Positions 31,639 to 42,777 of a stretch of DNA of 64,000 nucleotides are shown piece by piece. Source of the DNA: Epithemia pelagica (Eukaryota > Bacillariophyta > Bacillariophyceae > Surirellales > Surirellaceae); contig OX337228.1 in the NCBI GenBank assembly GCA_946965045.2, positions 496,001 to 560,000 on the forward strand, in the 5' to 3' direction. The position numbers and the translations under genes are program-made. Every line of letters begins with the position of its first letter. The first letter of the stretch is position 1. The notes beneath the pieces are model-generated. The model made no database searches. It was not told the origin of the DNA and was given only the letters and a program-made list of their open reading frames with translations.

Positions 31639-33770
31639 ATGCCATGGCGAGAACGGAGTGCTGGTGCTGGCGCTGCCAGTCGACGACAACAAGGGACCGT
31701 TTCGAATCAGTTGCGGCAACCGCAATTGCAACCACAGTCTCGTCCTCTTCCTCGTCCTCCTTCTAGTCGGTCGTTGCGGCTGGTCGTGTTGGTCGGAGTC
31801 TTTGTATGCCTGTTGCTGCACCGATTGGTTCAATTCTGGCATATCTTGGACGAACGAGAACAAGACGAACAAGCACTTGAGGACAGTTTGTTTTCGTTGC
31901 CACGACAATCACCACCAGCAACAAAAGCAACAGCAACAGTAACCACCACACCAAGAAGCAGCATTCCACCAACCACACGACCAGCACCAGCACCAAGAGG
32001 AGAATCCCCTGCTTTGGCACAACAAGACCATGACTTTACCACCACCATTCTTCAGAGTGACATGAACGACACGAACCACCACACGTTGGCGGCCAAAGTG
32101 ACTGCTACTGCCTCGTTGTCCTCCTTTTCCTCGACCGAGAGAACGACATTCGAATCGCCGCAGACGGCTCCTTCTGCTGCTGCTCCTGCTCCTCCCAGTC
32201 GTTCGGTTCAGCTTCCGGACGATTCTGACGACACGGTGTGTCTGTGGACCTCCACGCACCCAACAAGGACGACCAACACCACCAACAACAATACCAGAAA
32301 CAACAGCACTCTCACCACAATAACGACGACAACATGGCCCTCCCCGTACATGACTCGACTCTATACCTGTGGTTATGACAAGACACGATTGTTGCGACTC
32401 GTGTTTCCCGAGGAATTTGCCACCATTCCCATTGATACCTCCTTCGCATTCCCCCCTCCTTTTGGACCCGCTTGGCGGCGGCCACCACCACCAATACCAC
32501 CACCAGTTCTAAAAATGAAACCGAAGCGGACGTGCACACGTGGTTGCGAGGCTTGGCCGTCCCTCATGCGACGGTGCACGATGTCTTGGTTCTGGGGAGC
32601 AATGGGTATTGTTTTCACAGTGGTCGAGGTGGTCGCGCCTTTGGAACGGCTCGGTTCGACCAGCTCTTTCCCGGCACGATTGTGCACTGGAATGGCGAAT
32701 CCTATGGCGTCCGCGGCCTCGAACAACATGTCCACCAGTGGCAGGACCAGCAGCTGCAACGACAGCAACGACGACAAGAACAACACCAAGGAGAATTACT
32801 ACCGCAAGAACCGCACGGACGGTCACTCAACAACGACGACAACAACACTCGCTCTCTACCAGAATCATCATCTCAGTCCAGTCCTCCCGTACCTGCTGCT
32901 GCTTCATCTTTTGAGTTTCGTCGCAGTTTGCATGTCGGATACCTGGCCGATTCTCCCTGGAGTGTGCAAATCACCTTTGCCGCACAAACCGTCGTGGAAG
33001 CTCCGGCACGGATGCAAGAATGGTTGTGGAATCCGGCCCTGAAACCACGAACCACGGGACAAGCCTTTTTGATTTATACCCATGGCAATTGTGTCCCCTA
33101 CCGGGAACAAGCCCTGCTGGATATTGCCGAGGCCGTCCAACAACCCGTCGACTATGGAGGACTGTGTCGAGGTACGGAACACCACTATGCATCGTGGTTG
33201 CAAAAACAAGAACGACACCAACAACAGTACCACCAACAACAACCACCACAAGACCGTATCGCCGCACCTGTTTCTCCACCGCGACATTCGAAACACGAGT
33301 ACGACACCTTGGCTCAAACCTGGGTCCAACCGGCCCAGTATCCACCCAAAAAAGACGCGGGTCGATGGATGACCAAATATCAATCCTATCGCAATTATCG
33401 CTTTTGTCTCGTGTTGGAAAATACGGCACAAGACGGCTACATTACCGAAAAGCTACTCTTGGCCTTTTGGGGTGGGTGTATTCCCATTTATTATGGCACC
33501 CCACACGTGTTGGACATGTTTAATCCACGAGCCTTGATTTTTTACAATATAAGCAATCCCCAACCGGCCTTGGATCGGATTGTCGCCTTGGAACGCAATA
33601 CGACGGCCTATCGTCACGTGGCACGGCATGAACCCATTTTGGCATCACCCAAGGCCTGGTCCCAGTACTTTGACTTGACGGGACCCCAATCCATTTTGAA
33701 GCAACGGATTCGACACCGCATGACCTGTCTCTTGGCCAGTCTCTTGGAACAAGAACAAGAAGAGACTTGA
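31639..33770 (+). CDS. GT10 alpha-fucosyltransferase, type II membrane protein (one frameshift)
   Basis: Transfers fucose from GDP-fucose to glycans, normally in the Golgi. The start is MPWRERSAGAG at 31639. A signal anchor (LRLVVLVGVFVCLLLH) lies near residues 45-65, followed by a long Thr/Ser/Pro-rich stem. Near 32472 the frame must slip back one base (CCGCTTGG region) to continue into the frame ending at 33770; together about 709 residues. The C-terminal domain has the GT10 donor-binding motif: YRFCLVLENTAQDGYITEKL, followed by a GGCIPIYYG block. Gln/His-rich inserts are unusual. Copia A lies about 265 bp upstream of the start. The frameshift could be decay or one missing base in the assembly. 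Confidence 0.75.
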
Positions 33771-34551
33771 CCGTATAACCAACAATCACCGCCGATCCGT
33801 AATACTGTCTCTCAGCTACTTTTGCGCCCCTGTGTGTGGAATGGTGGATGCATCGATACTCTAAAAGAGAGAGAGAGTCTCTTCATTGTATACATAGGTT
33901 GACTGAGGGAAATACCCCAACCACAATCTGATGCTGTTGTTCCAAAATGCAGCACACACACGCGCACTTGTATTGTGAAGGAACAAAGGTCTTCTCCTCT
34001 TGCGTACAATCATCTCGGAGTAGTGCGCCCGATGCAAACGCTCCCGACATGGCACCAATCAGGTGGATCTCTTGTTTTTTTTTCATTCATCGTGGGCAAT
34101 TCTGATTGATGTTGGATCTCCACGTGGCTGTTTTTCATTGGCGCTTGAGTGGCTTTTAGAACGGTCGTCAATGACAAGACGATGCGAACTTCGAACTTCC
34201 TTTCCCTGAAAACCTCAAAGCACATCCCATCGCGAAACTATGTTATGGCAATTATGGACCTAATATGGGCTTGGTTACTTGTTCCATAGGTTTCTTTGGT
34301 ACGCATGAATCCAATATTCATGACTAACACCGTAAAAGAGGCAGGGGATTGTCCTCCACAAGAAAAAAGGTTTGCTCTGTAGTAGTGGTATTATATGAAA
34401 CTCTGCGTAAGTACGAACATAAGACTTGTATAGGTTGGATTGGATTGAGGCCACGGGTTCTTTCTTGGCAAGTTTCAACTATGTATGTGGAGTGTACTAC
34501 CTAGAGCATTTAGAATCATGTCGGAAGTCTTGAGACGGGCTGTCGGTCTTA
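33771..34551. other. Intergenic region without recognised features
   Basis: Short AG-repeat (about 33862-33878) and a T-run; I see no gene, repeat family or structured RNA here. Confidence 0.5.
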
Positions 34552-36234
34552 TCAGCACTCCTGTTCATTTTTATACATCTCCTCGTTGAGAAAGGCCATC
34601 TTCGGCGCCGTCATATCTAACGTGTCTGTGCTCTCGCACGAAACTTCCGCAGTACCAAATGAGATCGGAACATGAAATAGTTTGCCCTGGCTTCGCGTAC
34701 CTGTGCCGGTAGCAGCAGAGTAAGTCTGATTGTACCCTTCGTGGGTGTTGCGAAAACCTGTGCCGCTAGGTGAAACAAACCAAACTGCAATAGATAAGAA
34801 AGGGACTACCGTGTGGACCCTGCCAGCGAAATCCTGCCAAAAAGTGATCTGATCAAAATCATGCTGCTTCCCGACTGTGTACTGGATGCACACCAAAACA
34901 TTCTGATAGACGAAGGCGGCATCGATATTCGCAAAATTAGACGTAGCAGGGATCCAATACCTCTGTTTGCGATCAAGATTCTTGATACCTTCTGCGGCAT
35001 CACCGGCACTTCTGATCCAGTCTTCAATGAGTGGCGTATTCTTTCTTTTGAACCATAGATGCAAGATTTCCTCAAAGAACCAGCCTCTCGCCGATTGAAG
35101 GCCACAAACGGTCGCTAAGTTATAGGACGACACAAAGTCACCAACGTCGAGCCGAGCCCTTAGTCGTGAAATCGCGTACTGAGAGTCAACGATCAACAAA
35201 CTGGTTCCCTTTCCATCATAATCGATGAAACGTGTACGAAGCCTGTCACTATGGTCCATGGACGCGTGACTATCCGTCCTCGTGGTAGCCAGATGGATTT
35301 TTTCTTGCGCGAAGCTTGTCAGCAAGTCATCGAACCACTCTGTTATACGTACTTTCCCATCTTTCTGTGTACCCATAAGAGCAAGACGAATCCTACCACC
35401 TGAATAAGAGTATATTTCTTGGGCTTGAGCTACTGTCTGCCCCATCTTAGTCAGAACGAAGCAAATAGTGTCTTCCTTCCACCCTGTCAGTATGCTGACA
35501 ATAGTGGTCATGATCTCCGCTTGACTAACGGTGGGAAAGCCACCCGAAGTGCAAAAGAACCGATAGGATGTGTTCAGCAAATCCATTTTTTCAGAATGTA
35601 GGGGGCCATCAACGAAGGCAATGTAATCGGACGTCTTGAGCACCTTCGTATAGCCACGCACGGTTTTCCATAATTCAAAGTTCGACTGGAAGTCGGCCTT
35701 ATCGATTGTGTCGCAAAACACAAGCCTGATTGTAGACGGTTGCTCGCCAGGTTCCATGATGTACAGCGCAATGTAATCGCTCTCTTTCACTTTTCGAATG
35801 AAGCTGATCTTCTTCGTCGAATGCTCTGGAAGCAATTGAAACCGTAGCGCAACCAGGAAAAGCAGAACAGACTTGCCAATACCAGCCGATCCAGTCAAAA
35901 TCCGCTTGTTCTCCTGTGGAGTTTTTTTGGTCAATAAATTGCTAAACATTGTCTGCATTTCGGAACGAACAAATACTCGCCTTGGCATCAAGAAGTTTTC
36001 CCCCAAACCACGCCGAAGCTTGTCGAGACACGATAATTCGAGGAAACCGTCCTCATTCGCATTCAAGATCAGCTGACCGTCCGTGTTCGTTGTAAACAGA
36101 GTGGAAACATCGATTTCGCACTTAGCGAAAGACTCTCCTCCTGCGTCAAAAATTTCCTGGAGTCCTTGAGAGAGCGCTACGTTCCCTGTCCTGGTGTCGT
36201 CGACATCCATTTCTGTCGCCTCCTCTTCTGCCAT
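34552..36234 (-). CDS. Crinkler/RHS-type protein: P-loop NTPase with nuclease-like C-terminus
   Basis: 560 residues in one uninterrupted frame. A Walker A motif is at about 115-122 (GSAGIGKS), followed by hydrophobic strands and a Walker-B-like FVDGP near 205. The preceding 'FLMPRRVFVRSEM' resembles the entry segment of Crinkler/RHS NTPase domains. Around residues 445-470, 'YWIPATSNFANIDAAF' followed by 'VLVCIQYTVGKQHD' matches the restriction-endonuclease-like tail of RHS/Crinkler proteins, where Asp and a Gln-x-Thr replace the usual (D/E)xK spacing. Such proteins are known from trypanosomes, oomycetes and other stramenopiles and are proposed to derive from transposon-linked NTPase-nucleases. 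Role here is unknown. Copia B/Harbinger 2 begin about 185 bp upstream of the start. Confidence 0.7.
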   Translation of the reverse strand: MAEEEATEMDVDDTRTGNVALSQGLQEIFDAGGESFAKCEIDVSTLFTTNTDGQLILNANEDGFLELSCLDKLRRGLGENFLMPRRVFVRSEMQTMFSNLLTKKTPQENKRILTGSAGIGKSVLLFLVALRFQLLPEHSTKKISFIRKVKESDYIALYIMEPGEQPSTIRLVFCDTIDKADFQSNFELWKTVRGYTKVLKTSDYIAFVDGPLHSEKMDLLNTSYRFFCTSGGFPTVSQAEIMTTIVSILTGWKEDTICFVLTKMGQTVAQAQEIYSYSGGRIRLALMGTQKDGKVRITEWFDDLLTSFAQEKIHLATTRTDSHASMDHSDRLRTRFIDYDGKGTSLLIVDSQYAISRLRARLDVGDFVSSYNLATVCGLQSARGWFFEEILHLWFKRKNTPLIEDWIRSAGDAAEGIKNLDRKQRYWIPATSNFANIDAAFVYQNVLVCIQYTVGKQHDFDQITFWQDFAGRVHTVVPFLSIAVWFVSPSGTGFRNTHEGYNQTYSAATGTGTRSQGKLFHVPISFGTAEVSCESTDTLDMTAPKMAFLNEEMYKNEQEC

Positions 36235-36465
36235 ATTGTCTTGTGCTTCCTAAATGACCACAGCTGTCGCTTAAGGGGTAAGAAGGGTTGCTTTGGGTAG
36301 AGCAAAAACCAAACACACCAACACCATTGTCGTGGGAGGAGGAAAAGAATAAGTACTGCATGTGCCGTGCGTGATCGCCGGCCGACACGCCGGGCCTGTA
36401 AAGAAAGGAGGTTGAGGAGGGCCCATTCGATATCGTCGCGCGCAAAAGCGCGATTTTGGTGCTCA

Positions 36466-36578
36466 CGAGAAATGGTCGCGGTTATGGGCGAGAATTTAGC
36501 GAAGGATAGGCCCTCTAGGATAGAGGAATGTAATAGTCACTCTTTTAAAGATATGACCCAACATCATGACCGAATTTT
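36466..36578 (+). repeat. 5' LTR of copia B
   Basis: Begins CGAGAAATGGTCGCGG, ends ATGACCGAATTTT; identical to 42660-42772. Confidence 0.85.
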
Positions 36579-37024
36579 GGTTTATCAGACCCAAGACTCT
36601 GATTCTAATGGAGAAGCTATGGCACAATGGGCCTGAGAAGGTCGAGAAATATCTAGATCGGACGACAAGGTCCATTATGATCTGCCCATGGAAGATATAA
36701 GAAAATCTTCTACTAGTCTTAGAATATGTTCAACCTGCAACGGGGAGTGAACAAGACTAGTTCAGAAGTGTGGTCTGCATATGCGCACACTTCGGGCAAT
36801 GGCGGACGCGCCAGTCTTTGCCGTTGAAAAGACAAGCCTGCCATGCGACCATGCGTTTTCACCTATGTGACGCTGGCCGATAAAGAATGCAGCTGTGCAC
36901 GCTTTCTACCTTTAGGATCGCCAGTCGATGAATCACTGGACAGTCGGAAGAAATGAAGTAAAACACACTTCCGAATACGTTAAAGTCTGAAAGAGTCCAA
37001 CGAAGATACTAACAAGAAGAAACC

Positions 37025-38557
37025 ATGGCTGAACCTGCTCCTCCTGGCCCTCCTGTCGCTGACCCCGACGCTCCTCCGGCGCCTCCTACAGCTGCGCAAC
37101 TACTTACGCAGTTTAACACCTACTTCGAGAATGTATTGTTGATTTCCGACCAAGGAGTCCGCGACGCTTTGAATGGACAAGGATTAGTGTCTATTAGCGA
37201 TTTTGAAGGTCTCACGGAAGAAGACATCGCTGAAATCTGTAACAACGCTCGGAAGCCAGGGGGAACGATACCTAACCCTGCTTATGATGCCGCTGCACCT
37301 GTTGCTGGCGTACCCCAGACAATTACGAATCCAGGTGTCCTCGTCGGCCATGTCATTGAGAAGCGTTTGAAGATGGTTCGCTACTATGTTCACCACCTCA
37401 AGAAAATCTCTAGGGATTTTGATCCAGGAGCAAATCACGCAAACTTACAAGGCTTACAAGATTTGTATCGCTTCAAGACCAGTGAAGACGAATATGACAA
37501 CGACATCGAACTCCCCAAACGCCTTACTGCGGTGGAGAATATTCGAGTCGTCCTTGAGGACTTAGATGATTATCTCGAGCGCAAACGTGGTTGTACCGGA
37601 ATCCCTTTAGCCGCGTACACCCGTACGATGCAAACGATTCCCCCAACAAATATGGACGCTGGCTATGGACGCCCAAGCATTTCGGCAGAATTGATACGTC
37701 GTGCTCCCCACAGCGGACCCACTGCCCTCACTGACAATGAGGCAGTTTGGGATGCAATCTGTCACGTAACCCATGATGGACCAGGCTGGGGATGGGTACA
37801 GGCCTTCAGTCGTACAAGGAATGGTAGGCAAGCATACTTGGCCTTAAAGACTCACTATTTCGGAGATGCCTACCAAACAAGACTCCGTGCAAAAGCTGAT
37901 CAGGCGTTGGAAACCAACTACTACGACGGAACAAAACGTCATTATACTTATGAGAAGTATATTGAGTCCTTACAAAGGGCTTTTACCGATCTCGAAAGTA
38001 CAGGAGAATTTGTCAGTAACAAGCGGAAAGTTCGAGTCCTCATGACTGGAATTCACGATCCTAGATTGGAGAGCGCTAAGAATACTATCTTGGCCACTCC
38101 GGAACTAAGAGCCTCTTTCGAGACTGCTTCGAATTATATGGCTGAGGTCCTTGATAACAAGGTTTCTTATAGCGCAACGACAAGAAAGGCAAGAATCTCC
38201 GCTGTGCAAACGAACAATAGGAAGAACAACGGGGGGACGCCAAATAACAAGAACAAGAAAAAGACCATCCACGACAACGAGGCGTTCAATCCCAACCGGT
38301 ATTTCCCGCTCAGACAATGGATAAAGCTCTCTAAAGAGCAACAAGAAATGGTACGAAGCGTCAGAGACGCGCAGAATAGTAGCACCAAGAAGAGAACTGC
38401 ATCTGCTATCCGTTCTGGAAGAAAGAAACAGAAGACAGAAAATGGTTCGACCACAACGACAGAAGACTCTCTCAGTAGCGATGGGGAGAATGAAGAAAAG
38501 GAAGCAGGTATTGGAGCAATCATGAGTCAGAGGAAGAAGGGCAAGAACAAGGTCTGA
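37025..38557 (+). CDS. gag: Copia B gag
   Basis: 510-residue Gag, start context ACCATGG, colinear with the Gag of element A but with a longer Pro-rich N-terminus (EPAPPGPPVADPD). The C-terminal Lys-rich and TTTTEDS acidic segments are conserved. As in A, no CCHC knuckle is visible. It ends at TGA (38555-38557) followed by CGA, and the frame then stays open into the protease. This is the only intact ORF of element B. Confidence 0.9.
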   Translation: MAEPAPPGPPVADPDAPPAPPTAAQLLTQFNTYFENVLLISDQGVRDALNGQGLVSISDFEGLTEEDIAEICNNARKPGGTIPNPAYDAAAPVAGVPQTITNPGVLVGHVIEKRLKMVRYYVHHLKKISRDFDPGANHANLQGLQDLYRFKTSEDEYDNDIELPKRLTAVENIRVVLEDLDDYLERKRGCTGIPLAAYTRTMQTIPPTNMDAGYGRPSISAELIRRAPHSGPTALTDNEAVWDAICHVTHDGPGWGWVQAFSRTRNGRQAYLALKTHYFGDAYQTRLRAKADQALETNYYDGTKRHYTYEKYIESLQRAFTDLESTGEFVSNKRKVRVLMTGIHDPRLESAKNTILATPELRASFETASNYMAEVLDNKVSYSATTRKARISAVQTNNRKNNGGTPNNKNKKKTIHDNEAFNPNRYFPLRQWIKLSKEQQEMVRSVRDAQNSSTKKRTASAIRSGRKKQKTENGSTTTTEDSLSSDGENEEKEAGIGAIMSQRKKGKNKV

Positions 38558-38560
38558 CGA
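38555..38560 (+). promoter_or_regulatory. Candidate stop-readthrough site (UGA CGA) between gag and pol
   Basis: Single in-frame UGA; 18 open codons follow before the protease aspartate, with no ATG among them (..RSVSTLASEVTAKVATCEL). Unlike element A, re-initiation at an early Met could not give a complete protease, which favours readthrough. Confidence 0.6.
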
Positions 38561-41500
38561 TCAGTCAGTACATTAGCCAGTGAAGTTACGGCCAAAGTCG
38601 CCACATGCGAATTGGACAGTCATGCCGACACATGCTGTTTAGGAAACGTTTGCCTTGTTCTTTACGAGACAGACAAGGCAGAGGTCAGTGGCTTCACAAA
38701 CACTCTCGGTAGCATCAAAGAAACACCGATTGTAACAGGTGTTGTCGCATACGAAGATCAAGCAACTGGTGAAACGTACCTCTTATACTTCCACCAATCT
38801 TTGCATCTCCCGATGATGAACCAAATGAGGGAAGCAGGACTTACAGTCAATGACGTGCCGTTAAAATACTTGCCGGCAGATGAAAGAAAAGCAACTTCCC
38901 ATTCGATCGTCGCCCCATTGAGTGATAGTAATGAGAAACTTGTCATCCCCTTTGATTTGATTGGAGTGATGAGTAGCTTCACCGTAAGGAAACCAACATG
39001 GGACAAAATACGCGACATCGATCCAATGAACAGAATCCAAATGACGAACCAATCCCCAGAATGGAGTCCGAATGACTCAACTGAAGACGTTGATGAAAGT
39101 AAACTCCGAGTTGATTTGGGTAATGATTCGATCAGGGAAAAGGAACCAAGAACTTTACACCAAAGAATGGCCCGAATGGTGCGTGTAAATACAAGAGCGA
39201 TAGCCGATATACGGCATCGAAGAAAGGGGACGATTGATCCCATAACGCTGTCATCAAGATGGGGGATAGGGATCCCGACAGCCGAGAAGACATGTGCTGC
39301 GACAACACAACTGGGAGTGAGAGATTTCTCTGACTCAGTTGGCAGCAAAAGGTTGAAGCATACCGCTTACCAACTCAAGCACCGAAGGTTAAGAGCAGAT
39401 GTGTATACAGACACTCTGTTTTCTGACACCAAGTCTTTGGCCCAAAACACTTGTGGGCAGATATACGCGACAGACTTCGGCTGGGTTCAATTCTACCCAA
39501 TGATGAGGAAGAAGGATGCACACGCCACGTTGGAAAGGGCGTTCAATGATTTTGGCATCTTCAATAACGTAATTCCGGATAATGCACCGGAACTAACCAG
39601 TGGGCAATTCAGGAAAACTGCCCATAAGTTCGGTTGCCGAATTCGGCCCATAGAGGCTTGGACACCGAACCAAAACTTGGCAGAAGCGAATATTCGAGAA
39701 TTAAAACGAATGTACCGCCGAGAGATGAAGAGAACTAACTGCCCCGCGGTCCTTTGGGACCATTGTTTGGAGCTGATGGCTAAGAGATGGTCCCATACAG
39801 TTCTGACATCAAGTCCTCTAATGGAAGGCCCTCCTATGAAGATCCTAACTGGAGATACACCGGATATTTCGCACTTAGTCGAGCACCGTTGGTACGATCC
39901 GGTTTGGTATTCTAATCCAAGGTTTGAAGGAAGAAAATTGGGGCGGTGGCTAGGACCGAGTGACAGTGTTGGCCAAGCCATGAGCAGTAAGATACTCACG
40001 GCCAAAGGAAAGATCGTTCACAGAACCTCTGTTTGGCCTCTGTCAGTGGAGAAATCTCACGATGAGACTTTCACCGCATAGAAGGAGCAGTTCAACGACT
40101 CGCTCAGAGAAGCATGAGGAAACAGAGCAGATGGATTACCTCCAGGGGACGAAGACGAGCCGGACGAATACAATACGGCGACTCCCCATTATGAGGCCTA
40201 TGAAGACGACGAACAAGGAGACGTGCGTAAACCCGACATGGATGAGCACAAGGTTGACTCGCATGATAAGCTTATCTCTGCAAAGGTAATGCTTCCTCTG
40301 GGAGATTCTTTAAGATCAGGCCAAGTCAAACGACGCAAAAGAGATTCCGAAGGTAACTTGGTTGGGCGTGCATCCTCTAATCCGTTCCTCGACACCTCCA
40401 TGTATGAGGTAGAGTTTCAAGACGGACATGTGGAATCTTATGCAGCCAACTTGATAGCGGAAAATATCTACGAGCAATTAGACGATGAAGGAAACAAATA
40501 TTGTCTCATCGATCAAATCATAGATCACAAGAAAGATGCATCGGCGATTCCCTTATCCAAGGGCACTATAATGCTAAATGGAAGGGAACACAAGAAACGT
40601 ACGACGAGAGGATGGTCATTCTGTGTGCAGTGGCGTGACGGTACAACCAGCTGGGAGTACCTAAAGGATTTGAAAGAATCAAACCCTCTGGAAGTAGCAG
40701 AATACGCAGTGGCAAACTTGCTCGATAAAGAGCCAGCTTTCGCATGGTGGGTCAATTTTGCTCTAAAGCGACGGGATCGATTGATTAAGGCAGCCAAGAC
40801 AACGCGATATATGCGAAAATGGCAGAAGTATGGGATCGAAATCCCTAAGACAGTCGAACGGGCGTTGGAAATCGATAAGGAGACAGGAACTGATTTCTGG
40901 GCTAAAGCCCTCCGTCTGGAAAAGTCGAAAATTTTCCCGGCCGTCAAGATACTAGATGAAGGTGCTCAACACCCAGTTGGGCATCAGATGATTCCATACC
41001 ACATCGTTTTCGATGTGAAAATGGATTTCACAAGGAAAGCACGCTTCGTGGCAGGTGGCCATAAGACTCAAGAACCAGAGACCCCAACGTACGCTAGCGT
41101 GGTATCAAGGGAAAGCGTCAGAATTGGGTTTCTCTTAGCTGCTTTGAATGATATCGAAGTAATTGCCGCCAATATTGCTGGTGCTTACCTTAATGCGCCG
41201 TGCCATGAGAAGATCTGTTTCAAGTGCGGATTGGAATTTGGAAAGGAATATGAAGGTCGGTTCGCAATAATCACCAAAGCCCTTTATGGCCTCAAGACTA
41301 GTGCCTTTGCTTGGCAAGAGCACCTATCAACTACCTTACAAGAGTCCCTCGGGTTTAGCCCTTGCCGGGCCGACCCAGATGTTTATCTAAGAGCAGCGAC
41401 GAAACTGGATGGCACAAGGTACTACAAGATGGTCTTCATTTATATAGACGATGTGCTCGTACAATCAAACCAAGGGAAAGAGATTCTTAACATGCTTGAC

Positions 41501-42521
41501 CAGCATTATCTGCTAAAGCTGGATTCCATTGGACCACCGAAATTGTATCTTGGAAACCAAGTCGAGACCTTCGACATTGACGGGGATACTTCAAAGCGGT
41601 GCTGGGCTTTAAGCTCAAGACGGTATGCCAAGGAAGCCATCAGGAATGTTCAAAATTGGATGGAGTCAAGAGGAATGCAATTCAAAACGAGAACAGCAGG
41701 TGTTCTTCCAGCAAACTATCGTCCAGAGCTTGACACGAGTGCTTATTGTGATCATGATTGGATGAATTTCTTTCAGCAACAAATGGGAGTGTTGAGATGC
41801 TTAGTCGAGTTTGGCCGTATTGACATTACGGCTGAAGTATCGATGTTAGCGGCATTTTTGGCTGGACCAAGGGAAGGACACGTACATGCGATGCTGCATA
41901 TTTTCGCGTATATTAATACGCATGATCGTTCGAGGTTGGTCCTTGACCCCAGTTACATTACACATGGGGAAGAACCAAACGCAGACTGGAATTCTTTTTA
42001 CCCCGATGCAAAGGAGGAGATTCCACCAGACTGCCCAGAACCACTGGGTAAATCTGTGCAAATGACAGCATTTGTCGATTCTGACCATGCTGGCGATTTA
42101 GTGACGAGGAGATCAAGAACAGGTATATTGATCTTCTTAAACAGGGCGCCTGTAAATTGGTACAGTAAGAAGCAGACCAGTGTGGAGACATCCACTTTTG
42201 GGTCTGAGTTCATGGCCCTTAAAGTCGGCATTGAGATGATCAAAGGTTTAAGGTACAAGTTGAGGATGATGGGTGTTCCCCTAGAAGGGCATACACATGT
42301 TCGAGTGGACAACATGTCTGTGGTGCAGAATAGTTCAAAACCATCTTCGACACTGCGAAAAAAAATCGAATGCAATTGCGTATCATTTCGTCCGTGAGAA
42401 CGTTGCTAACGGAACATGTCGCATTGCTTACGAACCATCACGTACTAACCTTGCCGACCTTTTGACAAAGATCCAATCAGGAAGTGAGAGGACAAGGTTG
42501 GCCTCTTTGATCCTATATTAG
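38558..42521 (+). pseudogene. Copia B pol, four lesions
   Basis: Protease signature DSHADTCCLG (Asp at 38615-38617) is intact. The integrase core DDE blocks are present (VYTDTLF, IPDNAPEL, AEANIRELKR). A CAG-to-TAG stop lies at 40079-40081 and a TGA at 40115-40117, both where element A is open. RT motif A reads AANIAGAYLNAP, with AAT (41171-41173) for the catalytic Asp codon; the YIDDVLV box is intact. A run of eight A's near 42358 adds one base and shifts the frame inside RNase H; the end continues in another frame to 42521 (NLADLLTKIQ). It cannot make a full Pol. Confidence 0.9.
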
Positions 42522-42659
42522 TGCGTTTCCCACTGTAATGATTACAGGGTCGGGTACGTCCTGTACTTGTTATGGAGCAAGCTTTAAACAGATTGAGTAG
42601 GAATGAGATATACTTGGACACGATTACCCTATCAAATGGCCAGTGAATCGCGAGGGGAC

Positions 42660-42772
42660 CGAGAAATGGTCGCGGTTATGGGCGAGAATTTAGCGAAGGA
42701 TAGGCCCTCTAGGATAGAGGAATGTAATAGTCACTCTTTTAAAGATATGACCCAACATCATGACCGAATTTT
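42660..42772 (+). repeat. 3' LTR of copia B
   Basis: Identical to the 5' LTR; preceded by the purine tract GCGAGGGGAC. Confidence 0.85.
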
Positions 42773-42777
42773 GCTCA

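Larger units (their letters stand above)
36466..42772 (+). mobile_element. Ty1/copia (CoDi-like) retrotransposon B, defective
   Basis: 113-bp LTRs at 36466-36578 and 42660-42772 are identical by eye, with a 5-bp duplication GCTCA on both sides (36461-36465, 42773-42777). Gag is intact. Pol has a TAG, a TGA, a one-base insertion in a run of eight A's, and an Asp-to-Asn change in RT motif A. It is a relative of element A, clearly diverged at nucleotide level but colinear throughout. It sits inside the left TIR of Harbinger copy 2. Confidence 0.9.
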
